A DNA stretch of 64,000 nucleotides. Origin: Erythrobacter sp. GTDB taxonomy: Bacteria > Pseudomonadota > Alphaproteobacteria > Sphingomonadales > Sphingomonadaceae. Both the position numbers and the translations under genes were made by a program. The stretch covers positions 124,001 through 188,000 of the forward strand of contig NZ_JAMWYX010000004.1 of NCBI RefSeq assembly GCF_024305245.1. The letters run 5' to 3'. Positions 17,536 to 24,939 of this stretch are shown in pieces. Each line of letters begins with the position of its first letter. Position 1 is the first letter of the stretch. The notes beneath the pieces were generated by a model, which saw only the letters and a program-made list of their open reading frames with translations, was not told the origin of the DNA and searched no databases.

Positions 17536-18688
17536 CTTCGGCTTCCCCCTTTTCGAGTTCAGCTTTCAGCAGGAAGGCGTTTTCAGTCGCAACGGCTTGT
17601 CCGGCGCTCAGACCGGAAAGGATCGTCACCATTCCGCCCGAGCGGTTGCCTGTCTCCACCTCACGTGCCTGAAACCCGCGTCGGGTTCGAACAAACACGA
17701 CGTCTCTGCCGCCAACCACTTGGACGGCATCTTCAGGAACAGCGATGCTGCGCCGGTCCACTTCGCCCGAGGGACGGATGCGGGCCTGCAGGAAAGATCC
17801 GGGTTGGAGGCCAGAGACGCTTCCCGGAAGATTGAGAATGGCAGTTGCACTGCGGCTTTCAGGGTCGAGCGAAGGCGTGACCGAGCGCACGCGTGCACCG
17901 ATTTCCCGTCCATCGCCGACGAGCAGCGCAGCTTCATCGCCGGGCTTGATCCGGACAGCATCGCCAGATGGCAGGGCGACCTCGATCTGCAAACCATCGG
18001 GATTGATGACCTGAAACAGTTCCTCGCCCGCATCGACATATGAACCAAGCACGATGGGCGCAGTTGTCACACGGCCTGATATGGGGCTGGTAACGGCCAG
18101 TGAGCGGCCATCCCCGCTTACCCCAGCTGCCGAGACAGCGGCCTGTGCACGGGACAGTTCGGACCGGGCGACATCAAGGTCGGCCCTGGCAGCTTCAAGA
18201 TCCTGCCTGGCCGTGACGTTCCCCTCGAACAAGCGTCTCTCGCGGTCATAAGCGGAGGATAGCGCCGTCACCCGCGCGCGCGCCGCACTCAATTGCGAAG
18301 CGAGCGCAGCAGCATCGGCGCTTTCGATCCGGGCGACCGTCTCACCCTGGCTGACATAGTCACCCAAAGTCTTGCTGATGCTGCGCACCACACCGGTGGC
18401 GCGTGCATCGATCCGTGCAGTCGCAGCCGGGCTGGCCGCAACCGTCGCGGGAAAAACCAGTTCAACGGCGGCGCCGGACTGCACGGACTCAACCTTGATC
18501 TTGGCAGCGCGCAGTTGCTCATCACCGATCAGGACAAGCCCTTCCGGCAAGGCGGCTTCGGCCGCCTCACCGTCTTGCTGGACAACAGCCTCGTTTGCTG
18601 GCCAGAGAAAATACAGCAGCGCTGCGGCGGCGATCACAATTCCGGCGACTATCGCCAGCGTTCTGCGGTTCATGACAATATTCCTCAT
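17525..18688 (-). CDS. CzcB-type membrane fusion protein
   Basis: Periplasmic adaptor (HlyD/RND family) of 387 residues that joins the RND pump to the outer-membrane channel. An N-terminal anchor (TLAIVAGIVIAAAALLYFLW) is followed by the split lipoyl domain (ARATGVVRSISKTLGDYVSQGETVARIESADA), a coiled-coil hairpin with SAARARVTALSSAYDRERRLFEGNVTARQDL, and beta-barrel parts ending DVVFVRTRRGFQAREVETG. Start ATG at 18688 overlaps the TGA of the upstream channel gene (ATGA), so translation is coupled; ATG five codons later is the alternative. No extra His-rich metal domain is seen. Confidence 0.92.
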   Translation of the reverse strand: MRNIVMNRRTLAIVAGIVIAAAALLYFLWPANEAVVQQDGEAAEAALPEGLVLIGDEQLRAAKIKVESVQSGAAVELVFPATVAASPAATARIDARATGVVRSISKTLGDYVSQGETVARIESADAAALASQLSAARARVTALSSAYDRERRLFEGNVTARQDLEAARADLDVARSELSRAQAAVSAAGVSGDGRSLAVTSPISGRVTTAPIVLGSYVDAGEELFQVINPDGLQIEVALPSGDAVRIKPGDEAALLVGDGREIGARVRSVTPSLDPESRSATAILNLPGSVSGLQPGSFLQARIRPSGEVDRRSIAVPEDAVQVVGGRDVVFVRTRRGFQAREVETGNRSGGMVTILSGLSAGQAVATENAFLLKAELEKGEAEDGH

Positions 18689-19938
18689 TGCGCGGCCAGC
18701 CTGATAAGTTCGGCGGCGGCCTGCCCCCGGTCCTGCTGCGCAGTGATCAGCGCTTCGCGGATCGCATCGCGGGCATCGGCGGCGGCCAGCACTTCGATCA
18801 GTGGGAAGCGGCCATTGCTGTAGCCGATGCGGACGAGCCTCAGAGCTTCTTCGGCCTGTGGCAGGGATGTTGCGGAAAGGGTTTCAACGCGCGCCTCAGC
18901 AGCAACATAGGCGGCGCGTGTGCGGGCAACGGCCTGTTCGTAATCCGCGAGCGCAACAGCTTCGCGGGCAGCTGCTGCGCGCAGATTGGCTTCGGCAGAA
19001 GCGATATTGCCCTGATTGCGATTGCTGATCGGAAGCGGAATCGAGACGCCGACAATAAAGGCATTGGCGTTGCTCTCCTCGAACCGCCGCACGCCGGCCG
19101 AGACGGTGGGATCTGGGATGCGCAAGCTGCGTTCCCGCGCTATTTCTGCGGAAGCGGCGGCTGTGTTTGCCCGCGCGAATTCCAGCTGCAATGGCGCACT
19201 GGTTGCCATTATCTGGTCCGGCGGTGCAATGGCAGGAAACTCGCTCGGCACCACAGGCGGCGCGGCCTGCTCGCTCCACAAAGCGGCAAGGCCGGTTCGC
19301 GCGGCAAGGCTTGCCGCTTGCGCAGCTTGCAACTCTGCCTGCGCTTCAGCAAGTGCGGCTTGCGCCCGCAAGGCTCGTAACGGCGGCTCGCGGCCGACCT
19401 CCACCAGCAGGTTCGCAATGCGCGCCAGTTCCTCATTGCGCGCGACGATATCGCGGGCAAGATCAAGGCGCGATGCCGCCGCAACGGCTGCGATATAGCG
19501 TTCGCGCACTAGAAACCCGAGCTCCGCCTGCGAGAGGTTAGCCCTCAGGGTTGCAAGGTCGGCTTGGGCCTCGGCCGCGTCGATCCGCGCACCCCGCTTT
19601 CCGCCAAGTTCAACCCGCTGGCCGACCGAAAGGGTATATTCGGCCGCGCGCAATCCCGAGAGCGCCCCGCTACCAGCAAAATCCTCGGCTTCAAACGAGA
19701 CCTCGGGGTTCGGCCGCAAGCGGGCCTGACCGATGAGCGCCTGTGCTGCCTCGGTGTCAGCGCGTGGCCCGATAAGGCGCGGATTACTGTCGGAAAACGC
19801 GGAGCCTGTTGCGACCCCGCTGCGGTCGAGCGCTTCATCGAGTGACACGATCTGCGGCTCCTGCGCAGCGGCAGGCTCCGATAACGTGGCGAAGGCAAGC
19901 CCTGCAATCAGGGCGCCCCGCCATAATATGGCTGACAT
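18685..19938 (-). CDS. CzcC/TolC-type outer-membrane efflux protein
   Basis: Outer-membrane channel of 417 residues with a signal peptide (MSAILWRGALIAGLAFATL ending at AAAQ) and two long helical repeats of the OEP/TolC type (ARLRPNPEVSFEAEDF early, GVSIPLPISNRNQGNI then NLRAAAAREAVALADYEQAVAR late). The ORF-track start is 13 codons upstream, but ATG at 19938 has GAGGAAG nine bases before it and a proper signal sequence. It is first of the three pump genes, in the usual C-B-A order. Its role is to carry the metal out through the outer membrane. Confidence 0.9.
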   Translation of the reverse strand: MSAILWRGALIAGLAFATLSEPAAAQEPQIVSLDEALDRSGVATGSAFSDSNPRLIGPRADTEAAQALIGQARLRPNPEVSFEAEDFAGSGALSGLRAAEYTLSVGQRVELGGKRGARIDAAEAQADLATLRANLSQAELGFLVRERYIAAVAAASRLDLARDIVARNEELARIANLLVEVGREPPLRALRAQAALAEAQAELQAAQAASLAARTGLAALWSEQAAPPVVPSEFPAIAPPDQIMATSAPLQLEFARANTAAASAEIARERSLRIPDPTVSAGVRRFEESNANAFIVGVSIPLPISNRNQGNIASAEANLRAAAAREAVALADYEQAVARTRAAYVAAEARVETLSATSLPQAEEALRLVRIGYSNGRFPLIEVLAAADARDAIREALITAQQDRGQAAAELIRLAAQ

Positions 19939-20005
19939 TTTGGATGACTTCCTCTGCTGACGTTCAAAAAGCGACACCGGAAATCATTCCGGCGCGCGTG
20001 GAGCG

Positions 20006-20374
20006 TCAGACTCGAGGAGGGGGGCTCACGATCTCGCGATCAACCGAAGGCAGGCGGTCAAAGCGTGCCGACAAATGCACGGCCAAAGGCTCCGGGCTCT
20101 CGATACCAATCGCGGCGCCCTCTACGTTGGAGCCGTGGTGGCAATGACCGTGAGCGCATACGCCGTGCTGCTCGACAGGGGGATCGGGATCGCCCTGATC
20201 ACTCTCGCCAGGTGCTTCTACCTGAAGGGAAGTGGTTGCAATTCCAGACCCGTCCGTAAATCCGGCTTCAGTCCCGCAGGTTGCGGCATCAGCGACCGTT
20301 GCCAGGACAAGCATCACCAGCGCCAGAAGTATGGCAAGAGGGCGCAGGGCAACAGGGCGGAGTGCAAGCGTCAT
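20006..20374 (-). CDS. Small secreted His/Cys protein upstream of the metal pump genes
   Basis: An ORF of 122 residues with a clear signal sequence (ALRPLAILLALVMLVLATVADA). The mature part has Cys residues and a His/Cys cluster GVCAHGHCHHG suited to metal binding. The ATG at 20374 gives the best signal peptide, but no ribosome site is seen; a TTG at 20416 would add 14 residues. Proteins of this kind (compare CzcI/CopL-like factors) often precede metal efflux operons and may sense or buffer periplasmic metal, but I see no named domain. The 106 bases before it contain an AT-rich palindrome TAATATATTA that may be part of its own promoter. Confidence 0.6.
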   Translation of the reverse strand: MTLALRPVALRPLAILLALVMLVLATVADAATCGTEAGFTDGSGIATTSLQVEAPGESDQGDPDPPVEQHGVCAHGHCHHGSNVEGAAIGIESPEPLAVHLSARFDRLPSVDREIVSPPPRV

Positions 20375-20480
20375 GGCCGTGATTGCGCCAGTAACATTGG
20401 CAAATGGGTGGAGCAAGGCCGAAATATGTCGGTAATATATTAGGTTATATTGTCACACCGTAACTGAGCACGATCCGGCA

Positions 20481-21284
20481 TCATCTGTTAACTTGATCAG
20501 GCTGATCCATTTCAAGCTGAAGATCATCTGGCACCGGCATTGGCGCAAAAGCGCTCACATTCGATCGCCCGGTATTGCCAACCGGCAGCCGTCCCGTCAG
20601 CGCGCCAAGTGGTGCCAGAATGATTCTGAGAATCTGACCCAGCGCTTCGCCCCAATCACGTTGCCGGATCGCAAATCGCAGCATTGCACCATGACTGGCA
20701 AGATGCGGGCCCAAATGCGGCTGCGACATGATATGCACCCGCTCTAGATGGTGCCACGCACGATCATCGTCGCCCGCTTCTACCGCTGACCGGTATGCCG
20801 CCATTTCGGCCGCGATCACCCTCCGCGCCGCGAGGCTCTTGGCAAGCCCCCGCCAGCGCCGCTGCCGGTGCCAATAGAAGATCTGCGCAAAGGCCCAGAT
20901 GAAAGGGGTCAGAAATCCGGCTGAGACATCGACATCATCGCTGTAGTGCGTTCCCCCGTTTGGATCCGGGGTGACGGTGATCCAATGATCCCACTTGGAG
21001 ATGAGGGCACTGCGCCCGTTGTCACGCAGTCGTTTCGGCCATTCGGTGCCGTCAGCTTCGTGCAGAGACGTCACGATCCACTGTGTGCCCAACGGAATGA
21101 CGCCAAAAAGGCGGAGCTTTACCTGGTAGCGCCCACCCGGTCGAAACCTGTCGAACGACGTGCTGGATACCGGCTCGAAGCGCACGAGGGGCCACGCGAT
21201 ATGCTGCAACAGGCCCGCCGTCTGGACTTCTGCCCAGACAGTTTCCGGCTTGAGCGCGATATGTGTCGAACGGGAAACCTTCAT
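20481..21284 (-). CDS. Fusion: SRPBCC lipid-binding-like domain + DUF3703
   Basis: A 267-residue protein made of two modules. Residues 1-150 form an SRPBCC/polyketide-cyclase-like fold (MKVSRSTHIALKPETVWAEV at the start, ISKWDHWITVTPD in the sheet, ending FIWAFAQIFYWHRQRRW). Residues about 160-260 match the DUF3703 family in pattern (AYRSAVEAGDDDRAWHHLERVHIMSQPH, then HGAMLRFAIRQRDW and LGALTGRLPVGNTG). DUF3703 proteins are typically single-domain and sit beside metal-efflux genes. It overlaps the upstream cation transporter by 4 bases (ATGA), so the two are co-translated. Function is unknown; a cytoplasmic role in metal tolerance is inferred from position only. Confidence 0.72.
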   Translation of the reverse strand: MKVSRSTHIALKPETVWAEVQTAGLLQHIAWPLVRFEPVSSTSFDRFRPGGRYQVKLRLFGVIPLGTQWIVTSLHEADGTEWPKRLRDNGRSALISKWDHWITVTPDPNGGTHYSDDVDVSAGFLTPFIWAFAQIFYWHRQRRWRGLAKSLAARRVIAAEMAAYRSAVEAGDDDRAWHHLERVHIMSQPHLGPHLASHGAMLRFAIRQRDWGEALGQILRIILAPLGALTGRLPVGNTGRSNVSAFAPMPVPDDLQLEMDQPDQVNR

Positions 21285-21910
21285 GCCGCAACGCTCCCCA
21301 ACTCACGTCGTGCCTGCCGGACAATCTGAATGCCGCCGCTGATCCCAAGCAGCGCCAGGATCGCTGCAACAATAAGGTCGGGCCAGGCCGTCCCGGTGCC
21401 GAACACGCCAAGTGCAGCCGCCATCACGGCGATATTGCCGATCGCGTCATTGCGCGAGCAGATCCAGACCGAACGCATGTTCGCGTCTCCGGTGCGGAAG
21501 CGATAGAGCATGATGGCGACACCGGTGTTGGCTGCGAGCGCGAGCGCACCGATGATCCCCATTAATTCAGGCTCGGGTGCAGCGCCGCCAAGCGCCGCCA
21601 GAACAGCCGTGATCATCACCCAGCCACCCAGACCGATGAGGGTAAGACCCTTGGCCAGCGCGGCCCGGGCCCGCCATGCCAGCGCCATGCCGGCGACCAG
21701 CAGACTGATCGCATAATTGGCAGCATCGCCCAGAAAATCGAGTGCATCAGCCTGCAATGCACGGCTGTCAGCAGCGGCCCCTGCTGCCATTTCCACCGCG
21801 AACATGCCGGCGTTGACGCCGAGCGCGATCCACAAAGCCCTGCGCCAGCGCGGGTCATTCAGCGTTGCCGTCGTTCCGCACGCGAACTTGCAGCAATCAT
21901 CAGCCATCAT
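21281..21910 (-). CDS. Cation transporter, CDF-like, first gene behind the MerR-type promoter
   Basis: A 209-residue membrane protein with six hydrophobic helices. DALDFLGDAANYAISLLVAG in helix 2 and ICSRNDAIGNIAVMAAA in helix 5 follow the CDF pattern, with Asp residues at the expected metal sites. The N-terminus has a Cys motif (MADDCCKFACG) common in this cation-transporter subgroup, and no large C-terminal domain is present. It is transcribed away from merR, 34 bases from the -10 element described here, and overlaps the SRPBCC-DUF3703 gene by 4 bases. It probably exports the metal sensed by the regulator. Confidence 0.82.
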   Translation of the reverse strand: MMADDCCKFACGTTATLNDPRWRRALWIALGVNAGMFAVEMAAGAAADSRALQADALDFLGDAANYAISLLVAGMALAWRARAALAKGLTLIGLGGWVMITAVLAALGGAAPEPELMGIIGALALAANTGVAIMLYRFRTGDANMRSVWICSRNDAIGNIAVMAAALGVFGTGTAWPDLIVAAILALLGISGGIQIVRQARRELGSVAA

Positions 21911-21943
21911 CTTACCTTCTCGACAATCTGCGAGTCGGCACTC

Positions 21944-21974
21944 TATCTACGCCCTGTAGCAACTACAGGGTCAA
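21944..21974 (-). promoter_or_regulatory. MerR-type promoter with overlong spacer and operator dyad
   Basis: Read on the minus strand, TTGACC (21974-21969) and TAGATA (21949-21944) are separated by 19 bases, longer than the 17 of ordinary sigma-70 promoters and typical of MerR-controlled ones. The spacer region holds a perfect dyad CCCTGTAGCAACTACAGGG (21952-21970, plus-strand reading) where the regulator should bind and untwist the DNA. It drives the cation transporter and the genes after it. Confidence 0.8.
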
Positions 21975-21990
21975 GCCCGAAGGAGTGACA

Positions 21991-22386
21991 ATGAAAATTG
22001 GCGAGCTCGCGAGCGCCACGGCGACCAAGGTCGAGACCGTGCGCTACTATGAAAAAATCGGGCTGCTGCCTCCGCCCGCTCGGACAAGCGCGAATTACCG
22101 TGCCTTTGGCAATGATCACTTGGCACGCCTGTCGTTCATCCGCCGCGCCCGCGATCTCGGTTTTACGCTCGAAGCGGTGCGCGAACTGCTGGCTCTGTCG
22201 GATGACAAGGCCCAATCCTGCGAAGCAGTTGACGGTATCGCGCGCGTTCACCTCACCGAGATTGACCGCAAAATCGCCGATCTGAGCGCTCTGCGCGGCG
22301 AACTCGACCGGGTGATCGGATCCTGCCGTCACGGAACAGTCGCCGACTGCAAGATCATCGAGACGCTCGGGCCGCGTGCTTGTTAG
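21991..22386 (+). CDS. MerR family metal-responsive regulator
   Basis: DNA-binding activator of 131 residues. The N-terminal winged helix (MKIGELASATATKVETVRYY, then EKIGLLPPPART) and the FIRRARDLGFTLEAVRELL stretch are typical of MerR proteins, followed by a dimerisation helix. Near the C-terminus Cys residues in SCRHGTVADCKIIETL and the final AC could form the metal site, as in the CadR/PbrR/ZntR group. GAAGGAGTGACA gives a good ribosome site. It is divergent from the transporter genes, and the dyad lies between the two. Zn, Cd, Pb or Co are all possible inducers. Confidence 0.88.
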   Translation: MKIGELASATATKVETVRYYEKIGLLPPPARTSANYRAFGNDHLARLSFIRRARDLGFTLEAVRELLALSDDKAQSCEAVDGIARVHLTEIDRKIADLSALRGELDRVIGSCRHGTVADCKIIETLGPRAC

Positions 22387-22686
22387 TGGGACATCATCTG
22401 CGAGCGGCAGCTCAGGGGTCGAAAGCCGAACGGCAGGCTTAGTCGCAAATCGCCTCGAAGCGGACGGGCGGTTGGCGCAAAAAAGGCCCCTGCCGCGAGG
22501 CAGGGGCATGAAGTCTGGGGCTCAATGCCCCTCGGGTCGCAGCCCCTGTTTACCGCAACAGCCGAGAAATTCTCGTGACAATCGCTGTTAGGTCGCGTCG
22601 CTGCGGGCTTTTTGCGCCAACCGGGAAGGGGGATATGTCGGCGGCGCATCTTGCCCCGGCGCGCGGCATCGGGAATCCCTTGGCTC
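22387..22686. other. 300-base intergenic region with an inverted-repeat-bounded element
   Basis: No convincing coding gene. It holds the element at 22470-22622 described separately and the approach to dcd. Short ORFs here are shadows or lack ribosome sites. Confidence 0.6.
22470..22622 (-). ncRNA. Candidate small RNA or miniature element bounded by 14-base inverted repeats
   Basis: GGTTGGCGCAAAAA (22470-22483) is repeated in perfect inverted form at 22609-22622. Read on the minus strand the segment ends with a strong GC hairpin (GCCCCTGCC, four-base loop, GGCAGGGGC) followed by CTTTTTT, a classic intrinsic terminator, although no minus-strand gene lies directly upstream. A small RNA transcribed on the minus strand, or a miniature mobile element, would explain both; I cannot assign a known RNA family. 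Confidence 0.4.
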
Positions 22687-23241
22687 ATGGCGATTCTCTC
22701 CGACAAATGGATCCGCGCCCAGGCGCAGGCGCATGGCATGATCGAACCTTTCGTCGAGGCCCAGCGGCGCGACGGGGTGATTTCCTACGGCCTGTCCTCC
22801 TACGGCTATGATGCGCGCGTGGCGGACGAGTTCAAGATCTTCACCAATGTCGATAGCGCGGTGGTCGATCCCAAGGATTTTGCCGCCAACAGCTTCGTCG
22901 ATCGCAAGACCGAATGCTGTGTGATCCCGCCCAATTCCTTCGCGCTGGCCCGCACGGTCGAATATTTCCGGGTGCCCGAAGATGTGCTGGTGATCTGCCT
23001 CGGCAAATCGACCTATGCGCGCTGCGGGATTATCGTGAACGTGACGCCGCTGGAGCCGGGCTGGGAAGGGCACGTGACGCTGGAATTTTCTAACACCACG
23101 CCGCTGCCAGCGAAAATCTACGCCAACGAAGGCGCGTGCCAGTTCCTGTTCCTGAAGGGCAACGAACGCTGCGAGGTCAGTTACAAGGACCGCGCGGGCA
23201 AATATATGGGCCAGCGCGGTGTGACGCTGCCGAAGCTTTGA
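22687..23241 (+). CDS. dcd: dCTP deaminase
   Basis: Enzyme of 184 residues that deaminates dCTP to dUTP for thymidylate synthesis. Diagnostic segments are MAILSDKWI at the start, [18 protein letters not shown], the active-site stretch [20 protein letters not shown] with the catalytic Glu region [14 protein letters not shown], and the QRGVTLPKL end. Start at 22687 matches the family; the ORF-track start is 25 codons too early. It is monocistronic. Confidence 0.96.
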   Translation: MAILSDKWIRAQAQAHGMIEPFVEAQRRDGVISYGLSSYGYDARVADEFKIFTNVDSAVVDPKDFAANSFVDRKTECCVIPPNSFALARTVEYFRVPEDVLVICLGKSTYARCGIIVNVTPLEPGWEGHVTLEFSNTTPLPAKIYANEGACQFLFLKGNERCEVSYKDRAGKYMGQRGVTLPKL

Positions 23242-23248
23242 CCCTTAT

Positions 23249-23338
23249 TCCGTTCGGGCTTAGCTTGTCGAAGCCCTGCTTTTCCTGTTGAAGGGTCGCA
23301 AAGAAGAGCAGCCCTTCGACAAGCTCAGGGCGAACGGA
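23249..23338. repeat. Intergenic inverted repeat, sphingomonad-type palindromic unit
   Basis: The left arm TCCGTTCGGGCTTAGCTTGT (23249 on, to 23276) and the right arm (23311-23338, reading ...CTTCGACAAGCTCAGGGCGA...) are inverted, imperfect copies about 28 bases long with a 34-base spacer. This sequence type recurs between genes in many Sphingomonadales and produces the PFALSLSKG string in spurious ORFs, as it does in the minus-strand shadow ORF here. It may be a miniature mobile element. Confidence 0.65.
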
Positions 23339-23349
23339 GAAGAGATCAC

Positions 23350-24525
23350 ATGAGCACCCGCGAATTCGACATCATCATCTTCGGCGCGACCGGTTACACC
23401 GGACGCCTCGTCGCCGAGTATCTCGCCAACCATTACGGCAGCCGCGATGACGGCCCCAAGTGGGCGATGGCGGGCCGCAGCCTCGCCAAGCTTGAGGAAG
23501 TCCGCGACCTGATCGCCGCCCCTGCCACCACCCCGCTGGTGGTCGCGGATGCCGATGACAGCGCCGATCTGGAAGCGATGTGCCTGCGCACCAAGGTAGT
23601 GCTGACCACCGTCGGCCCGTACCAGCTTTACGGCGACAAGCTGCTGGCCGCCTGCGTGAAGACCGGCACCGATTATGCCGATCTGTGCGGGGAGCCTGCA
23701 TGGATGGCCGAAAAAATTGCCGAACATCACAACGCGGCTGCCGCCAGCGGCGCGCGCATCTGCTTTTCCAGCGGGTTCGATTCGATCCCGTTCGATCTTG
23801 GCGTGATGATGACGCAGAAGGCCTGCGTCGAACGGTTCGGCAAGCCGGCCCCGCGCATCCGTGGCCGCGTGCGGGCGATGCAGGGCACGTTCTCGGGCGG
23901 CACCGCAGCCAGCCTCGGCGCAACGATGAAGGCGGCGGCGAAAAGCCCGTCGCTCATCAACGTGCTGCGCAACCCCTTTGCGCTCACCCCCGGTTTCGAA
24001 GGGCCGGATCAGCCCTCGGGCATGATCCCCAGCCATGAAGAAGACCTCGGCAAGTGGTCCGCGCCGTTCGTGATGGCGCCGATCAATACCAAGAACGTGC
24101 ACCGCACCAACTTCCTGCTCGGCCACCCTTACGGCACCGACTTCCGATATGACGAGATGATGCTGACCAGCCCCGGCGATGCGGGCAAGGCGGCGGCCAA
24201 TGCAGCGCTGGAATTCATGAAGAACCCGTTCGGCAACAAGCCGCCCAAGCCGGGTGAGGGGCCGACCAAGGACGAGCGCGAGAACGGGTTCTACGATGTC
24301 GTGTTCGTCGCCGACATGCCCGATGGCGGCCGGCTGCAATTCGGGGTCAAGGGCCGGTATGATCCGGGCTATGGCTCGACCTGCCGGATGCTGAGCGAGA
24401 CCGGCATCGGGTTGCTTTCGTGCGACAAGCTTGGCGGCATCGGCACGCCGGGCAGCTTCCTCGGCGAAAAACTGGTCAAGCGGCTGGAGGAGCACGCCGA
24501 ACTGACGTTTGCGGTCGAAGCGTAA
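23350..24525 (+). CDS. Saccharopine dehydrogenase-like / trans-acting enoyl reductase family oxidoreductase
   Basis: NAD(P)-binding oxidoreductase of 391 residues. The N-terminus EFDIIIFGATGYTGRLVAEYL is a Rossmann dinucleotide site. TVGPYQLYGDKLLAACVKTGTDYADLCGE and CFSSGFDSIPFDLGVMM are typical of the saccharopine-dehydrogenase NADP-binding family, which includes mycobacterial trans-acting enoyl reductases of lipid synthesis. The ending GSFLGEKLVKRLEEHAELTF fits the family. Substrate unknown. It lies right after the inverted repeat, whose right arm is 11 bases before the start. Confidence 0.85.
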   Translation: MSTREFDIIIFGATGYTGRLVAEYLANHYGSRDDGPKWAMAGRSLAKLEEVRDLIAAPATTPLVVADADDSADLEAMCLRTKVVLTTVGPYQLYGDKLLAACVKTGTDYADLCGEPAWMAEKIAEHHNAAAASGARICFSSGFDSIPFDLGVMMTQKACVERFGKPAPRIRGRVRAMQGTFSGGTAASLGATMKAAAKSPSLINVLRNPFALTPGFEGPDQPSGMIPSHEEDLGKWSAPFVMAPINTKNVHRTNFLLGHPYGTDFRYDEMMLTSPGDAGKAAANAALEFMKNPFGNKPPKPGEGPTKDERENGFYDVVFVADMPDGGRLQFGVKGRYDPGYGSTCRMLSETGIGLLSCDKLGGIGTPGSFLGEKLVKRLEEHAELTFAVEA

Positions 24526-24550
24526 GCCGCGCGCCCGCCCGCTGCGCGAT

Positions 24551-24575
24551 GGAACACGCGGCGGGCGGGCGCGTT
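24551..24575 (+). promoter_or_regulatory. EcfG-type general stress promoter
   Basis: GGAAC (24551-24555), 17 bases, then GTT preceded by C (24573-24575), which is the textbook GGAAC-N16-CGTT of alphaproteobacterial EcfG sigma factors. Predicted transcription starts about 33 bases before the ATG of the next gene. Confidence 0.65.
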
Positions 24576-24614
24576 GGTCAGGGAAAGGGGCATTGTCGTG
24601 ACGAAAGGCGTCCC

Positions 24615-24869
24615 ATGCCCGTTTTTTCCCTGTCCCTCACCCAGCTTCAGGTGCTGCTGCCGCTGCTGAGCGCGCTTTCGCTGCTGTCGGCGGCGTGGCT
24701 AGTGCTGCATGCGCGCGACGTGGTGCTGTTGCTGCGGCAGGCGTTCCCGCTCGAGCCGGGGCAGGGACGCAGACTGGCGAGCTTCAAGGCGGTGAGCGCG
24801 GTGCTGACGCTGTTCGGCTTCAGCCTTGCGGGCGAAATGTTGATTATCGCTCAGGTGGCGCTGGGGTAG
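24615..24869 (+). CDS. Small membrane protein, predicted EcfG regulon
   Basis: An 84-residue protein with two hydrophobic stretches (FSLSLTQLQVLLPLLSALSL and a C-terminal TLFGFSLAGEMLIIAQVALG) joined by a basic, Arg-containing loop. I know no family for it. ATG at 24615 has AAAGG seven bases upstream; the ORF-track start is inside the preceding gene. The EcfG-type promoter just before it is the main clue: the protein should appear under general stress, probably in the inner membrane. It is convergent with the TonB receptor, whose terminator follows. Confidence 0.65.
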   Translation: MPVFSLSLTQLQVLLPLLSALSLLSAAWLVLHARDVVLLLRQAFPLEPGQGRRLASFKAVSAVLTLFGFSLAGEMLIIAQVALG

Positions 24870-24877
24870 CAGCGCAT

Positions 24878-24910
24878 GAAAAAGGGGCAGCCGGTTGCCC
24901 GACTGCCCCT
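24878..24910 (-). terminator. Intrinsic terminator of the TonB receptor gene
   Basis: On the minus strand GGGGCAG and CTGCCCC form a stem around a 12-base loop and are followed by a T-run (AAAAA at 24879-24883 on the plus strand). It lies about 30 bases after the receptor's stop. Confidence 0.7.
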
Positions 24911-24939
24911 CGTTCTGACCCGCTCCGGAGCAAGGTGCT

